A DNA stretch of 64,000 nucleotides from G965279355 sp965279355 (GTDB lineage Bacteria; Pseudomonadota; Alphaproteobacteria; CACIAM-22H2): NCBI GenBank assembly GCA_965279355.1, contig OZ257155.1, positions 930,001 through 994,000 of the forward strand, read 5' to 3'. Shown piece by piece: positions 18,385 through 27,484 of the stretch. Made by a program: the position numbers and the translations under genes. The notes under the pieces were generated by a model that ran no database searches, was not told where the DNA came from, and saw nothing but the letters and a program-made list of their open reading frames with translations. How positions within the stretch are numbered: the first letter of the stretch is position 1; every line of letters starts with the position of its first letter.

Positions 18385-18567
18385 ATGTGGATGATTGACT
18401 GCCCGCCTCCCTTCGCTTCCGTCGACGAGTTGCGGGGATTCCTTAAGAGTCTCGAAGGGTTACCTGCTGACCACCCCCAAGTCATGTCGGCACGCAGGAC
18501 GGCTGAGAAAGATCTCAAGCGCGCACTCGGAAGACCAGAGTGCGATCCGCCTGAAATTATCAGATAA
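18385..18567 (+). CDS. Small hypothetical protein (60 aa)
   Basis: The frame begins MWMIDCPPPFASVDEL and ends with a basic, helical segment (RRTAEKDLKRALGRPE). Its composition looks protein-like, with alternating acidic, basic and hydrophobic residues. There is no clear ribosome binding site and no family I recognise. It may be a remnant or a real small accessory gene of the recombinase module. Confidence 0.3.
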   Translation: MWMIDCPPPFASVDELRGFLKSLEGLPADHPQVMSARRTAEKDLKRALGRPECDPPEIIR

Positions 18568-18813
18568 AGACGGGCCGACTTGCATCGAGCCCCTTAGAGC
18601 AGGGCCTACCTGCGCGGCTAAAGGCGGACTCAGTCCTGCCTCTCAAATACAAACTCGCTGTCGTCAGTTCCAATCCACGCCGTAGCTATTGACCCAACTC
18701 GAGCGGCTCGGATATATGAGTCGTACAGGCCGCGCTAACACAGCGCCACCTTTTGGGTATTCCCCCCGCCGTCGTGCTTTCGAACGCGGGGAGCGCAAGA
18801 GCCCAAATCCTAA

Positions 18814-19044
18814 ATGATCGTCGAGGACGCCAGTGAACGCTGGGCGTCCGTCATTGGAAGGTGGTCGGGCGTGGCGAATTCAAGTTGTCCTTATTCTACC
18901 CGGCAGCGGCAAGGCGATAACCCGCAAGCCGCTCTGATGGCGTTGGTTCACCTGCTCGCCAGAAGCGCGGCTCGACAGGCGTCTCGGGAAGTACTACCCG
19001 ACAATGAACTGCCATTAACAGCGAGCGAGGTAGGTCAACGGTGA
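18814..19044 (+). CDS. Small hypothetical protein (76 aa) ahead of the HTH gene
   Basis: The frame includes ALMALVHLLARSAARQASRE, an amphipathic alanine-rich helix of the sort found in small proteins encoded beside site-specific recombinases. It is followed 43 bases later by the excisionase-like HTH gene on the same strand. I do not recognise the family and the start codon is uncertain. Confidence 0.35.
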   Translation: MIVEDASERWASVIGRWSGVANSSCPYSTRQRQGDNPQAALMALVHLLARSAARQASREVLPDNELPLTASEVGQR

Positions 19045-19087
19045 TCCATAAATTCCAGCGAACCCCAACAGTGCCGAGGTCGAACAC

Positions 19088-19312
19088 TTGACCGAGCTAC
19101 CCTTTCACGACACTGCGTCAAACATGCCCGAGATCGAGCCACTGCTCACATTGAGTGAGACGGCTACGATTCTAAAGGTAAGCATAAAGACGGTTCGACG
19201 ACGGATAGGCGCCGCTGAATTGATTGCTGTGTTCGATGGTCGGAACATCCGCGTCGCGCGCAGTGATTTGCGCACGTACATCGCGCAAAGAAGAATTGAG
19301 CGGAGCCGATAA
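19088..19312 (+). CDS. Excisionase-like helix-turn-helix protein
   Basis: This small DNA-binding protein of 62-74 residues carries a MerR/excisionase-type HTH: LLTLSETATILKVSIKTVRRRI, followed by a wing (GRNIRVARSDLRTYIAQR). Such proteins bend DNA at attachment sites or regulate recombinase genes. TTG 19088 is preceded by GAGG at good spacing; ATG 19124 is the alternative. The recombinase genes downstream make an Xis-like role likely. Confidence 0.6.
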   Translation: MTELPFHDTASNMPEIEPLLTLSETATILKVSIKTVRRRIGAAELIAVFDGRNIRVARSDLRTYIAQRRIERSR

Positions 19313-19382
19313 TGACGTGTGTCGGCCGGAAGATGTGGTCTTCCTATGCTAGGGTTTTCATTATTTGATCGGACTATAAGAA

Positions 19383-20105
19383 ATGAAACGAGCATCGTAT
19401 TCACAGGATGATCTGGAGCTTCTAGTACGCGTGATCAAACGCCAAAATTCACTGGCCGTCGTCAATCGAAAACAGCTTAAACGACGTTTGCTTGATTTGA
19501 TCTACGCAGTAGGCATTGCTCATAGTCACAGGAAGGCATCGATCATCTTTCGCGACGCAGCTGCCGCAGATTTCTCTCACTCGCAACTGGCGAAGAAGTT
19601 TCGCGCAATAGCGCGCGCGAAAAACCCACTAGACCCCGAAAAATGCCGCGGCGAACTACGCTCCAGCCTCGATGCCGTACTCCGCACAAAATGGAGCTCT
19701 TTTCGCAGGGACCCCCAAAAACCTAAGTCGCTTCGAGGTCACTCAATTGCTTCACTCGGCCCAAGCGATATCGATGACATCCGGGATGCAGCGCGGACTC
19801 TGGCAAAGTTTCACCAGGGCTTCATCCATAAAGGCCCGAATGATAGGTATGCCCAAGCCACTTTACTGCCGGAGATAGCCGACATCTTCCTGGATTTCGC
19901 TAAACTGGATTGGGATCGGTACCGGCTCGGCCACAGCCGGGAATCTCACTTCATTCAGTTCGCGCATCGTGCGCTCCGGCCGTTTCTTCCCGCAACCAAG
20001 GGAAGCCCCAGCGCGCTCTATCACCGCTGGGATCGCCTCAAACAGGCCAATAGTCAGGCGCAACGGCATTCGAGCGTAGCGGTCTCCATGCTTTCACTGC
20101 CTTAG
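19383..20105 (+). CDS. Hypothetical protein of the recombinase module (240 aa)
   Basis: This is a basic, mostly helical protein with no transmembrane segment or signal peptide. It opens MKRASYSQDDLELLVRVIKRQ and contains HSQLAKKFRAIARAKNP and an IHKGPNDRYAQATLLPEIADIFLDF block. I do not recognise a family. Its place between two small HTH genes and upstream of the recombinases suggests an accessory role in integration or excision, but nothing in the sequence proves this. Confidence 0.6.
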   Translation: MKRASYSQDDLELLVRVIKRQNSLAVVNRKQLKRRLLDLIYAVGIAHSHRKASIIFRDAAAADFSHSQLAKKFRAIARAKNPLDPEKCRGELRSSLDAVLRTKWSSFRRDPQKPKSLRGHSIASLGPSDIDDIRDAARTLAKFHQGFIHKGPNDRYAQATLLPEIADIFLDFAKLDWDRYRLGHSRESHFIQFAHRALRPFLPATKGSPSALYHRWDRLKQANSQAQRHSSVAVSMLSLP

Positions 20106-20397
20106 CGTACCCCCTTCTATTTGGGACGGGGAGCTCCATCGCGTCCTGTGCTCTCGTTCTGGCACCGCATATGCGGGCGAACTCGAAGCCGGAACAGCAT
20201 GAAACCGCCCCAATTGAACCAAGAAAGCGCTCCACCATTCTTGGAAAAATGCGCCTCAGCAACCAGCGTGCTGGCGGCACTAGCGCGCGTGCTTGCCAGA
20301 GCGGCGGCCGCTGAGTCCGCCGTATCGTACGAACGCGGTGGAGAAGGCTGCTCAACGAAACACACTCTCATCGCGTCCAGCAAACAGGACATTCGAC
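20106..20397. other. 292-base gap between hypothetical protein and second HTH gene
   Basis: I see no supported gene or RNA here. Short overlapping frames on both strands lack ribosome binding sites and family features. The stretch probably holds the promoter for the HTH-recombinase operon. Confidence 0.4.
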
Positions 20398-20595
20398 ATG
20401 ACCCCGCCACCTGACAAGAAGCCCGCATCCGGCTTCTCCACGGTGAGCGACCTCGCTAGACGCTATGGCGTCTCCGAAAAGCACATCCGGCGAGACATCA
20501 AGGCCAAGCAGTTAATTGCCCATTACTTCGGCGACGCAGTGCGGATCAGCGACCCTGATCGCGATGCCTATGAACGGGCAAAGAGGCGTCCGTGA
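20398..20595 (+). CDS. Small HTH protein preceding the recombinases
   Basis: This is a 65-aa protein with an excisionase-type HTH (STVSDLARRYGVSEKHIRRDI, then AKQLIAHYFGDAVRISDPDRDAYERAK). The recognition helix and wing resemble those of the HTH protein at 19088-19312, so the module carries two related small DNA-binding proteins. It lies 160 bases upstream of the first tyrosine recombinase on the same strand, and likely directs or regulates it. Confidence 0.65.
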   Translation: MTPPPDKKPASGFSTVSDLARRYGVSEKHIRRDIKAKQLIAHYFGDAVRISDPDRDAYERAKRRP

Positions 20596-20755
20596 GTGTC
20601 CGTTACAGTCCCTTCCAGTCCAATGAGTTAAGAGATTTCAGGAATACTTATCGTCTGAAAACACCGGACTCTAATATGTTATGTATTCCTGATTATGACC
20701 CCCAGTCCTCCTGAGGCCCTCTTGGTCCCTTCTCGTCCTTAGCCGAGCCATCCTG

Positions 20756-22468
20756 ATGCAAACCACCGCCCCCTCGCCCGCCACACCAGCCGCCAACCAG
20801 CCGGGCAGCCCGACCATGGCTGAGCTGCTCGCCCTAATGAGCGCGGATGGCTCTTTGGCCAGAACGCGGCGGGCCAACGTCACTTCCTCCGTCCGCCGCT
20901 TCTGCCAGGCACTGGGCTGCGAGCCAGCCGAAGCCCCGGCAACGTTCTGGTGGTTCCGCGACCGGCTCAAAACGTTTCATCCTCTTGAAGCCGGCATCGC
21001 CAAGAAGCGATGGATGACGATCAAGAGCGATGTGACTTTCGCCCTCAGACGCGCCGGCATGGCGCCCTCACAGCCGAAACCGCGGGCGCCGCATACGGAA
21101 GCATGGCGGGTTTTCAAAGCCGCACTCGGGCCGGGAAAGTTCGTCTGGGGCCTGTCGCACTTCGCCCTCTTCTGCGGACAGAAGGGAATTGCTCCCACTC
21201 AGGTCGACGATGCGATCATCGAGGCTTACGGAACAGTCGTGCGGGAGGAGACGTTCAAAAGTAAACCGGAACGCCGGCTACGTGCGCTTGCGGTTCTTTG
21301 GAATAAGGTGGTCGAACGTTCGGCAGACACCTCGCTAAAAAAGGTGACCATCCCGTCGCACCGGGAGGTTTATTCGCCGAAATGGGAAGCACTCCCCGCA
21401 ACTTTCCGCGTTCAAGCGGAGCACTGGCTTCAAAGCCTTGGAGATGAAGTCGATCTTCTGTCTGACGAGGCTCGGATAAAGCCGCTGCGCAAAGGCTCGA
21501 TCGCGACCTATCGTCACATTCTCCGGATGATCGCCGGCGCTTTGATGGCCAAAGGCACACCCATCGAGACGATGACGTCATTGTCAGCCTTCGTCGATGG
21601 CGACGCCCCGAAAACCGCCCTTCGCTTCTTTGTCGACCGCAACCACGGCGAACGGAGCTCTAGCATTGCCAATGTCGCACACGTTCTGGTGCTCATCGCA
21701 AGGGACGTCGTTCATGTATCACCCGAGGCACTGGAGAAGCTCAAGGTACTTCGCAAACGCCTCTCCGTGCAGCCGCGTGGGATGAAAAGCCGGCCGAAAA
21801 ACGCGCTACGCCCGTTCGTTGACCAGAAGAACATCGAAAAAATTCTGCTCCTCTCGCAGCAGATCCATGCACGTCTCAAGAAAAAGAAACCTCTGACTCT
21901 GGCGGATGCTCGGCTTATGCAGGTCGCTGTGGCCTTGGAATTGCTGCTAATGCGGCCGATCCGGCGCCAGAACCTCGTCGATCTTCGTCTTGGCGAACAC
22001 GTGCTCATCAAAAATGATGCAATGTTTGTGGTGATCCAGGCTGAGGACGTCAAGAACTCGGTCGAACTCGACTATCTGATCCCAGGGGAAAGCGCCAAAC
22101 TGGTCGAGTTCTATATCAAGAAAGTGCTGCCCCTATTCGGGCCGAATCCGAAGGGGTGGCTGTTCCCCGGAGATCGACCGGAGCGGCCAAAGTCGCCGGA
22201 ACAGTTCGGCCGTAACTTCACGCGTGTGGTCCGCGAGGCAACCGGACTTTCGATCTACCCCCATCTCATGCGCCACTTCGGGGCTACCCTTTACTTGCGC
22301 GAGCACCCCGGCGCCTTCGAAATCATGCGTCGGGTGCTAGGCCACAAGAGCCTCACGACGACGACCCAGAGCTACGCCAGTTTTGAGGATGACGCCGCGG
22401 TCCGACTTTACGATCAGCTGGTGCTGCGCATCCGGGACACGATCAATCGGGAGGTTGGCAATGCGTAG
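20756..22468 (+). CDS. Tyrosine-type site-specific recombinase, large (570 aa)
   Basis: The C-terminal catalytic domain (about residues 350-560) shows the expected residues: Arg in MRPIRRQNLVDLRLGE, the HLMRH box in YPHLMRHFGAT, a second His in VLGHKS, and the nucleophilic Tyr in TQSYASF. The long N-terminal region of about 330 residues should hold the core-binding domain plus an extra helical part. It overlaps the next recombinase gene by eight bases, so the two are co-translated. Paired large tyrosine recombinases with small HTH proteins occur in several island-integration modules. The target site is unknown. Confidence 0.87.
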   Translation: MQTTAPSPATPAANQPGSPTMAELLALMSADGSLARTRRANVTSSVRRFCQALGCEPAEAPATFWWFRDRLKTFHPLEAGIAKKRWMTIKSDVTFALRRAGMAPSQPKPRAPHTEAWRVFKAALGPGKFVWGLSHFALFCGQKGIAPTQVDDAIIEAYGTVVREETFKSKPERRLRALAVLWNKVVERSADTSLKKVTIPSHREVYSPKWEALPATFRVQAEHWLQSLGDEVDLLSDEARIKPLRKGSIATYRHILRMIAGALMAKGTPIETMTSLSAFVDGDAPKTALRFFVDRNHGERSSSIANVAHVLVLIARDVVHVSPEALEKLKVLRKRLSVQPRGMKSRPKNALRPFVDQKNIEKILLLSQQIHARLKKKKPLTLADARLMQVAVALELLLMRPIRRQNLVDLRLGEHVLIKNDAMFVVIQAEDVKNSVELDYLIPGESAKLVEFYIKKVLPLFGPNPKGWLFPGDRPERPKSPEQFGRNFTRVVREATGLSIYPHLMRHFGATLYLREHPGAFEIMRRVLGHKSLTTTTQSYASFEDDAAVRLYDQLVLRIRDTINREVGNA

Positions 22469-23546
22469 AGAGGATGATCCTCGACGTCGCTGCATGCCCC
22501 TCGGGGAATGGCCCTCTCTCGATGGTCAGGCGTGGGGAACCGCGATCAGAACCGCCGATGTTCTTGGCGAACAAGGTCTGGCGGCGCATTGGCGCCCAAA
22601 AACCCAGCGCTCGGTTGTCGCGGCATATGGCCGCTATCTCACTTTCCTTGAGCGTACCGGTGAGCTCGACCGCAAAGCCGGCCCAGAGAATCGCCTAAGT
22701 AAAGAGCGGCTACGTGGGTTCATAGCGGAACTGGAAGAGACCGTTTCCTCCGTCACTTTGGCCGGTCGCCTCAGAAATCTCGTTGAGGCGCTTCGGGTCA
22801 TGGTTCCGGGCGCTTGTTACCCTTACCTCAACCTCGCCCGCCGACGCGCCAAAGCGAGACAGCGGTCCTCGAGAAACAAGAAAGCGCGCATTGTCCATAG
22901 CCGAGTTCTGTTTGAACTTGGTCTCAGCCTTATGAGACGGGCGGAGAGCGACCAATTCGGCTGGGCAATTTTGTCCTCCTGTCTCTACCGAGATGGCTTG
23001 ATCATCCTGATCCTGGCTTGCCGCCCGATCAGGCTCGCGAATATGACGGGGCTACGCATTGGCGTCGACTTCCTGAAGACCGGTGACAGCTATCAGATCG
23101 CGCTCCGCGGCACTGATACGAAAAATCATAGGCCTTACGACCGCCCACTCGATGCGATGCTGACCCCATACATCGATCGCTATCTCGACATGTACAGGCC
23201 CAAGCTGCTGGGTACGTCGGAAAGCCAGCACATGTGGATTTCTCATACCGGCAATCCGATTACCGATCGAAACCTCTACGGGCAGATCACCCTCCATACT
23301 AAGAAAGCGTTCGGGCAACCATTGTGCCCGCACCTCTTTCGTGATTGTGCCGCGACCAGTCTTGGCGAGGAAAATCCGGAACACGCCTGGCTGAGCATGT
23401 CGCTGCTCCATCACGCGGACCCGCGCATCACTGAGAAACACTATGATCAGGCGACTGCAATCGACGCGGTCCGGAAGTATCAGAGAGAAATTAGCGCTCA
23501 GCGGAATAGAATTTCCGTTGCCCTTCCGAGAGTCAGAAGAGGTTAG
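22461..23546 (+). CDS. Second tyrosine-type site-specific recombinase (361 aa)
   Basis: It starts at ATG 22461 inside the end of the preceding recombinase gene. Catalytic features are ACRPIRLANMTGLR (Arg), CPHLFRDCAAT (H-x-x-R), LLHHADPRITEKHYD (His and Tyr). The N-terminal part (RPKTQRSVVAAYGRYLTFLE) is a typical SAM-like core-binding domain. It is followed 22 bases later by the serine recombinase start, so three recombinase genes are stacked in one transcript. Confidence 0.87.
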   Translation: MRREDDPRRRCMPLGEWPSLDGQAWGTAIRTADVLGEQGLAAHWRPKTQRSVVAAYGRYLTFLERTGELDRKAGPENRLSKERLRGFIAELEETVSSVTLAGRLRNLVEALRVMVPGACYPYLNLARRRAKARQRSSRNKKARIVHSRVLFELGLSLMRRAESDQFGWAILSSCLYRDGLIILILACRPIRLANMTGLRIGVDFLKTGDSYQIALRGTDTKNHRPYDRPLDAMLTPYIDRYLDMYRPKLLGTSESQHMWISHTGNPITDRNLYGQITLHTKKAFGQPLCPHLFRDCAATSLGEENPEHAWLSMSLLHHADPRITEKHYDQATAIDAVRKYQREISAQRNRISVALPRVRRG

Positions 23547-23568
23547 AGCTACATCTAAGAGGAGACAC

Positions 23569-25256
23569 ATGACAATGCGTGCCGTGATCTATGCCCGCTA
23601 CTCTTCTGATTTACAACGAGAGGCGTCGATCGAAGACCAAGTCAGACTGTGCAAAGAGCGTGTCGCACAGCTCGGTGGCGAAGTCATCGACATCTACAGC
23701 GACGCTGCTATTTCTGGATCTCGCCTCCAGAACCGCCCAGGTATTCAAACATTGCTCGCGAAGGCTCGCATTCGTCCTCGGGCCTTTGATGTGCTTGTTG
23801 CTGAGGCACTGGATCGGCTATCTCGCGACCAGGAGGATATAGCGGGCCTGTTTAAGCGGCTTACCCACGCCGATATTCGCATTCTGACGTTATCCGAGGG
23901 CGAGGTGAACGAACTGCACGTAGGCCTTAAGGGTACGATGAACGCGCTCTTCCTCAAAGACCTTGGTGCGAAGGTACGACGCGGGCAGCGAGGTCGTGTC
24001 GAGGCTGGTCGCGCCGGAGGTGGCCTTTCATTTGGCTACCGTAAGGTGCCTCTTAACGCTGTCGGAGCGGTCGAAGATGGTTTACGCGCCATAGACCCAA
24101 ACCAAGCCGCCATCGTGCTGCGCATTTTCAAGGACTACGATGCCGGTCTCAGCCCGAAAGCAATCGCGGCCGCGCTCAATCGTGAACACATACCGGCGCC
24201 GCGGGGTGGAGAATGGAATGCATCGACCATCAACGGACATCCGCAGCGCCTCAACGGCATCCTTCTTAACCGCCTCTATGCCGGTGAGATCGTCTTTGGC
24301 CGACACGCTTACAAGAAGAACCCAGAAACTGGCGCACGGGAGATCAGAGCGGTTGCGCCCGCTGACCGCGTGGTCAAATCTGTTCCGGATCTACGGATAG
24401 TCCCACACGAATTGTGGGATCGCGTGCAGGAGCGTCGCAATGCCTTCACCGGGCGCCATCCGCATGTCCACCGCCGGCCCAAACACCTCTTAAGCGGTTT
24501 AGTGAGGTGCGGCGTATGCGGCGGCCCCTATAGCATTGCGAGCACTGATCGACTCGCCTGCGTGGCGAAGCGCGAAAAGGGAACCTGTAACAACGCTCAT
24601 ACGATCCGTTTCGTCGACCTTGAGAACCGCGTACTTGGAGGCCTTAAGGAGCGACTATTGTTACCCGATATGTTTGCGGAATACGCGCGGACCTACCGCA
24701 CGGAGCTAAACGTCTGCGAGAAGGGCAGAATGCTAGGCGCGACGAAAATAGCCGCGCCATAGCTTCTGCAGACCGGCAGATCGCCCGTATCGTCGATGCC
24801 ATTGCCGAGGGAACTGCCTCCGCCGCCCTCCGCGCAAAGCTCACCCAACTTGAGCAAGAACGGTCAACTCTCGTTCACGAGTTCACCGCGCTCCCGTCAG
24901 CAGACGAAGGGCCGGTTGACCTTCATCCAAATCTCCCCGAATTCTATCGGCAGCAACTCGCGAACCTGGAGCAGGCTCTCTCCCAGACTCCGACGGAACG
25001 GGCCGAGGCTGCGGCGATTTTGCGCGGTTTGATCGAACGGGTCATCGTCAACCCCACAAATAAACGAGGAGTCACAATGCTGACGGTAGAAAGCAGCGTG
25101 GCAGCCGTTCTTGGCTTCGCTCAAATCGAAGAACGACGCCAGAACGGAGTGACTGTAAAGATGGTGCCCGGGGGCGGATTTGAACCACCGACACGCGGAT
25201 TTTCAGTACGTGCGGCAGACTATCTGAATTTTTCCGCCTGCACCTCAAACTATTGA
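23569..25256 (+). pseudogene. Large serine recombinase, frameshifted
   Basis: The N terminus is a resolvase catalytic domain (AVIYARYSSDLQREASIEDQ, nucleophile Ser in the YSS turn), followed by a recombinase domain (GFGYR-like LSFGYRKVPL, GGEWNASTINGHPQRLNGILLNRLY) and a zinc-ribbon region (LVRCGVCGGPY). GGAG precedes the start. The first frame ends at 24762 in an unrelated tail. The proper coiled-coil C-terminal sequence (AKRLREGQNARRDENSRA...) resumes one frame over from about 24705, so a single base has been lost near 24704-24711, or is missing through a read error. The second frame runs into the tRNA-Phe-derived repeat and stops at 25256 in island DNA. Confidence 0.8.
25161..25207. repeat. 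Left attachment-site repeat (tRNA-Phe 3' fragment)
   Basis: These 47 bases are identical to 59007-59053. They begin ATGGTGCCCGGG and end GATTTTCAGT. They correspond, on the minus strand, to the anticodon-to-CCA part of tRNA-Phe. The flanking bases differ immediately on both sides. From 25208 to 25425 the island end carries no gene, only a short AT-rich run and a 15-bp repeat shared with the right end. Confidence 0.92.
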
Positions 25257-25327
25257 AATAATTATTTGTCTCGTTCATAGCGCAAGCGGTCTCATCTGGA
25301 ACATTCCGTGAATTTGGGTAGTTTTCT

Positions 25328-25342
25328 GCGCACGATTACACG
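25328..25342 (+). repeat. Candidate integrase arm-type site, left end
   Basis: The 15-mer GCGCACGATTACACG occurs here, 121 bases inside the left repeat, and again in the same orientation at 58933-58947 near the right repeat. A shared short repeat just inside both ends is what arm-type binding sites of a tyrosine integrase look like. The role is inferred. Confidence 0.4.
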
Positions 25343-25425
25343 GAAAATGCACCGGCGCGCCCGTCGCTGCCGACCTTCCGAAAAAGCCGCTCCATCGCCG
25401 TTGGTCTCTTCCGAGCCCGCCCCGG

Positions 25426-26367
25426 TTATCCCGTGACCCATTCGCGGGGAAATGCCGCGAGGTGGACAAGCGATCCGTTCTCCGCCAGAGCAGCGCCGAT
25501 TACGGACGTGCCCTCAAGCCGGATGTCCTCGCCGAGACCGATTGCGGGATAACGTCCGGAATTCGCGCCCGCGAGCGACTCAAGGAGTCCGGACAGATCG
25601 ATGTGCGGATCGGACGGCATCTCGCGAAGGTCTCGCTCCTCAAGAGCGTCGAGACCGAAACTGCGCAAAATCTTCGGAAGAAGGCGCGCGAAAAGATGCG
25701 GCGACCGGAATATCTCAACGCCGGCTGGCCGACCGGCAACCGCAAAGATGGCACCAACCTGGTCCGGGGCTGGCTTGAGACAACTGATGAACTCGTCCAG
25801 TTCGTCACGATAAAGCTCATAGAGCGCGCCGCTCGCGCCAGTGTCGGAAAAAGCCTGCATTCGACAAGCCTTGGCTGAAATGTCTTCCCAGATCACGGCT
25901 TGGTCCGCGAACCGAACGCCGCTCTCGGCCATTTCTACGGACACTTGGGCGACCTTCCGCGACCGCAGCTTGCTGTAAATCGCCCGGTTGCTCGAACCGG
26001 ACGACCGCGACCGCCATGACCAGCGTCCAGATTCCACGCAGGAGACCGGGATCACGATCTCGCTCCGGGCCGGTACGAGGACGCTGAGATTGAGGATACG
26101 ATTCTGTTTGGAGCCGACCAGCTCTTCGCCGTCGAGGAGCAAGACCGGCTGATCGCCCTGATTGCGGAATCGCAACTCCGGCACCGATCCGCCCTCGGAT
26201 ATCTCGGTTACGCTGGCCAGTTCCCGTTCGAGCGCCTCATCGAGGGTGAGGTAATCGTCCATCACCGGTTCCGTCTCCAGCAAGGGAAATACCGTAAGTC
26301 CGTGGCAGCGCAGCGGAGCGCCAACCCTCAATCCGGAGAGCTTCCGCTCTATTTCGATGACAGACAT
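25426..26367 (-). CDS. ARPP-1 family protein
   Basis: This 313-aa protein matches, as I recall it, the ARPP-1 (formerly DUF6569) family. The core is PVLLLDGEELVGSKQNRILNLSVLVPARSE, then VIPVSCVESGRW, with later blocks SAKACRMQAFSDTGASGALYE and GAIFAVAGRPAGVEIF. ARPP-1 genes are found with ADP-ribose-related and rhodanese/phosphatase domains; the biochemical activity is not known to me. There is no signal peptide or membrane segment. It is transcribed away from the WYL regulator, sharing a 118-base promoter region, so the regulator may control both it and the defence operon. Confidence 0.78.
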   Translation of the reverse strand: MSVIEIERKLSGLRVGAPLRCHGLTVFPLLETEPVMDDYLTLDEALERELASVTEISEGGSVPELRFRNQGDQPVLLLDGEELVGSKQNRILNLSVLVPARSEIVIPVSCVESGRWSWRSRSSGSSNRAIYSKLRSRKVAQVSVEMAESGVRFADQAVIWEDISAKACRMQAFSDTGASGALYELYRDELDEFISCLKPAPDQVGAIFAVAGRPAGVEIFRSPHLFARLLPKILRSFGLDALEERDLREMPSDPHIDLSGLLESLAGANSGRYPAIGLGEDIRLEGTSVIGAALAENGSLVHLAAFPREWVTG

Positions 26368-26429
26368 GCCATTTCCTCCTCGTCACTAATCAGGCGGTGC
26401 CGCCCATGCACGTTTGACCTAAACTGGGA

Positions 26430-26450
26430 GGGTGTCCGTTCCGGTCACCC
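26430..26450. promoter_or_regulatory. Inverted repeat in the ARPP-1/WYL divergent promoter
   Basis: GGGTG and CACCC are separated by 11 bases, in the 118-base gap between the divergent ARPP-1 and WYL genes. This is a possible operator for the WYL protein. Arms are short, so the call is weak. Confidence 0.28.
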
Positions 26451-26485
26451 ACGGGCGCTAAACACCGAAGGGCGAAGGAGGAGAT

Positions 26486-27484
26486 ATGCGCTACGGCATC
26501 GCGGATCGGGTCCTGCAATTGGCGCTCGATATGCAGGCGTCCCGGCAGGGACTGACACTGTCGGAAATCGAGGAACGCTACGGGGTCGGCCGCCGGACGG
26601 CCCAACGCATGCGGGACGCCATTCTCAGGCTCTACCCCCAGGCGGAAGAATCCGTGGACGAGGAACGCCGGCCGCGTTGGCGTATCCCCTCAACGGGGAC
26701 GATCGCGCGGGGCCAGTTTACGGCCGACGAGGTCGCCGACCTGGAGGCTGCCGTGCGCGTGCTGGAACGCGACAACCAGAAGCAGCGTGCGCGGACCGTC
26801 ACCGGAATTCTCCGCAAGCTCAAAGCCAGCCTCAAGCCCGAGGCGGCCCGGCAGCTTGAGCCCGATATCGAGGTTCTCCTCGAGGCCGAAGGGCTCGCAA
26901 TGCGGCCCGGGCCGCGACCCCTCATCCGGCCGGAAATACTCGACACGATCCGGTTGGCAATCAAGCAGGGCCGCGAGATCTACACCACCTACCGCAGCCG
27001 GCAATCGGGCCATGCGACAGGTCGTGTCCTGCAGCCCTACGGTTTCCTGTTCGGCAGCCGACACTACCTCGTCGGCATGTCACCGGACCGGCATCCCGGC
27101 GACGCGCGCCTGTTCACGCTTTCGAATATTCAGTCGGTGCGTATCTCCGAGCGGTCATTTCGCCGCGATCCCGCCTTCTCTCTGCAGCGCTTTGCCGAAC
27201 GCGCATTCGGGACATTTCAGGAGACGGCCAGGGACATCGTCTGGCGGCTGAAGCCGGAGGCTGCGGCCGCCGCACGCGATTTCCTTTTTCATCCCAGCCA
27301 GACAATGGAGGAAGAAGCCGACGGCTCCTTGACCGTACGGTTCCGGGCGGGCGGCCTCGTCGAGATGGCCTGGCATGTCTATACGTGGGGCGGCGACCTC
27401 GAGGTGCTGGCCCCGGAAGAACTCAAACGCCTCTGCGCGAAGCCGCGCGTGCATATCCGCGAAACGACGGGTCGAGGAAAATGA
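26486..27484 (+). CDS. WYL-domain transcriptional regulator
   Basis: This 332-aa regulator has an N-terminal winged helix (LTLSEIEERYGVGRRTAQRMRDAILR, residues about 20-50), a middle helical region, the WYL sensor (about residues 150-230, with RPLIRPEILDTIRLAIKQGR and YGFLFGSRHYLVG) and a C-terminal WCX extension ending VHIRETTGRGK. The start is preceded by GAAGGAGGAG. WYL proteins of this layout (such as CapW and BrxR) commonly regulate phage-defence operons, often by repressing them until infection. It lies directly upstream of the SNF2 helicase gene, and 118 bases from the divergent ARPP-1 gene. Confidence 0.92.
   Translation: MRYGIADRVLQLALDMQASRQGLTLSEIEERYGVGRRTAQRMRDAILRLYPQAEESVDEERRPRWRIPSTGTIARGQFTADEVADLEAAVRVLERDNQKQRARTVTGILRKLKASLKPEAARQLEPDIEVLLEAEGLAMRPGPRPLIRPEILDTIRLAIKQGREIYTTYRSRQSGHATGRVLQPYGFLFGSRHYLVGMSPDRHPGDARLFTLSNIQSVRISERSFRRDPAFSLQRFAERAFGTFQETARDIVWRLKPEAAAAARDFLFHPSQTMEEEADGSLTVRFRAGGLVEMAWHVYTWGGDLEVLAPEELKRLCAKPRVHIRETTGRGK

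Larger units (their letters stand above)
18151..19087. other. 937-base stretch between catabolic cluster and recombinase module
   Basis: No recognisable gene family is present here. Two short plus-strand frames (18385-18567 and 18814-19044) are listed separately at low confidence. The base composition is more even than in the catabolic genes to the left, consistent with a junction between regions of different origin. I did not find a repeat that marks a clear left boundary of the recombinase module. Confidence 0.5.

Noticed and set aside
20756..24762. RIT or GInt element (three tyrosine recombinases)
   Set aside because: The third enzyme is a serine recombinase with a resolvase domain, so the module does not match either definition.
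25161..25207. A second functional tRNA-Phe gene at the left end
   Set aside because: Only the anticodon-to-CCA part is present; the D arm and the 5' acceptor strand are missing.
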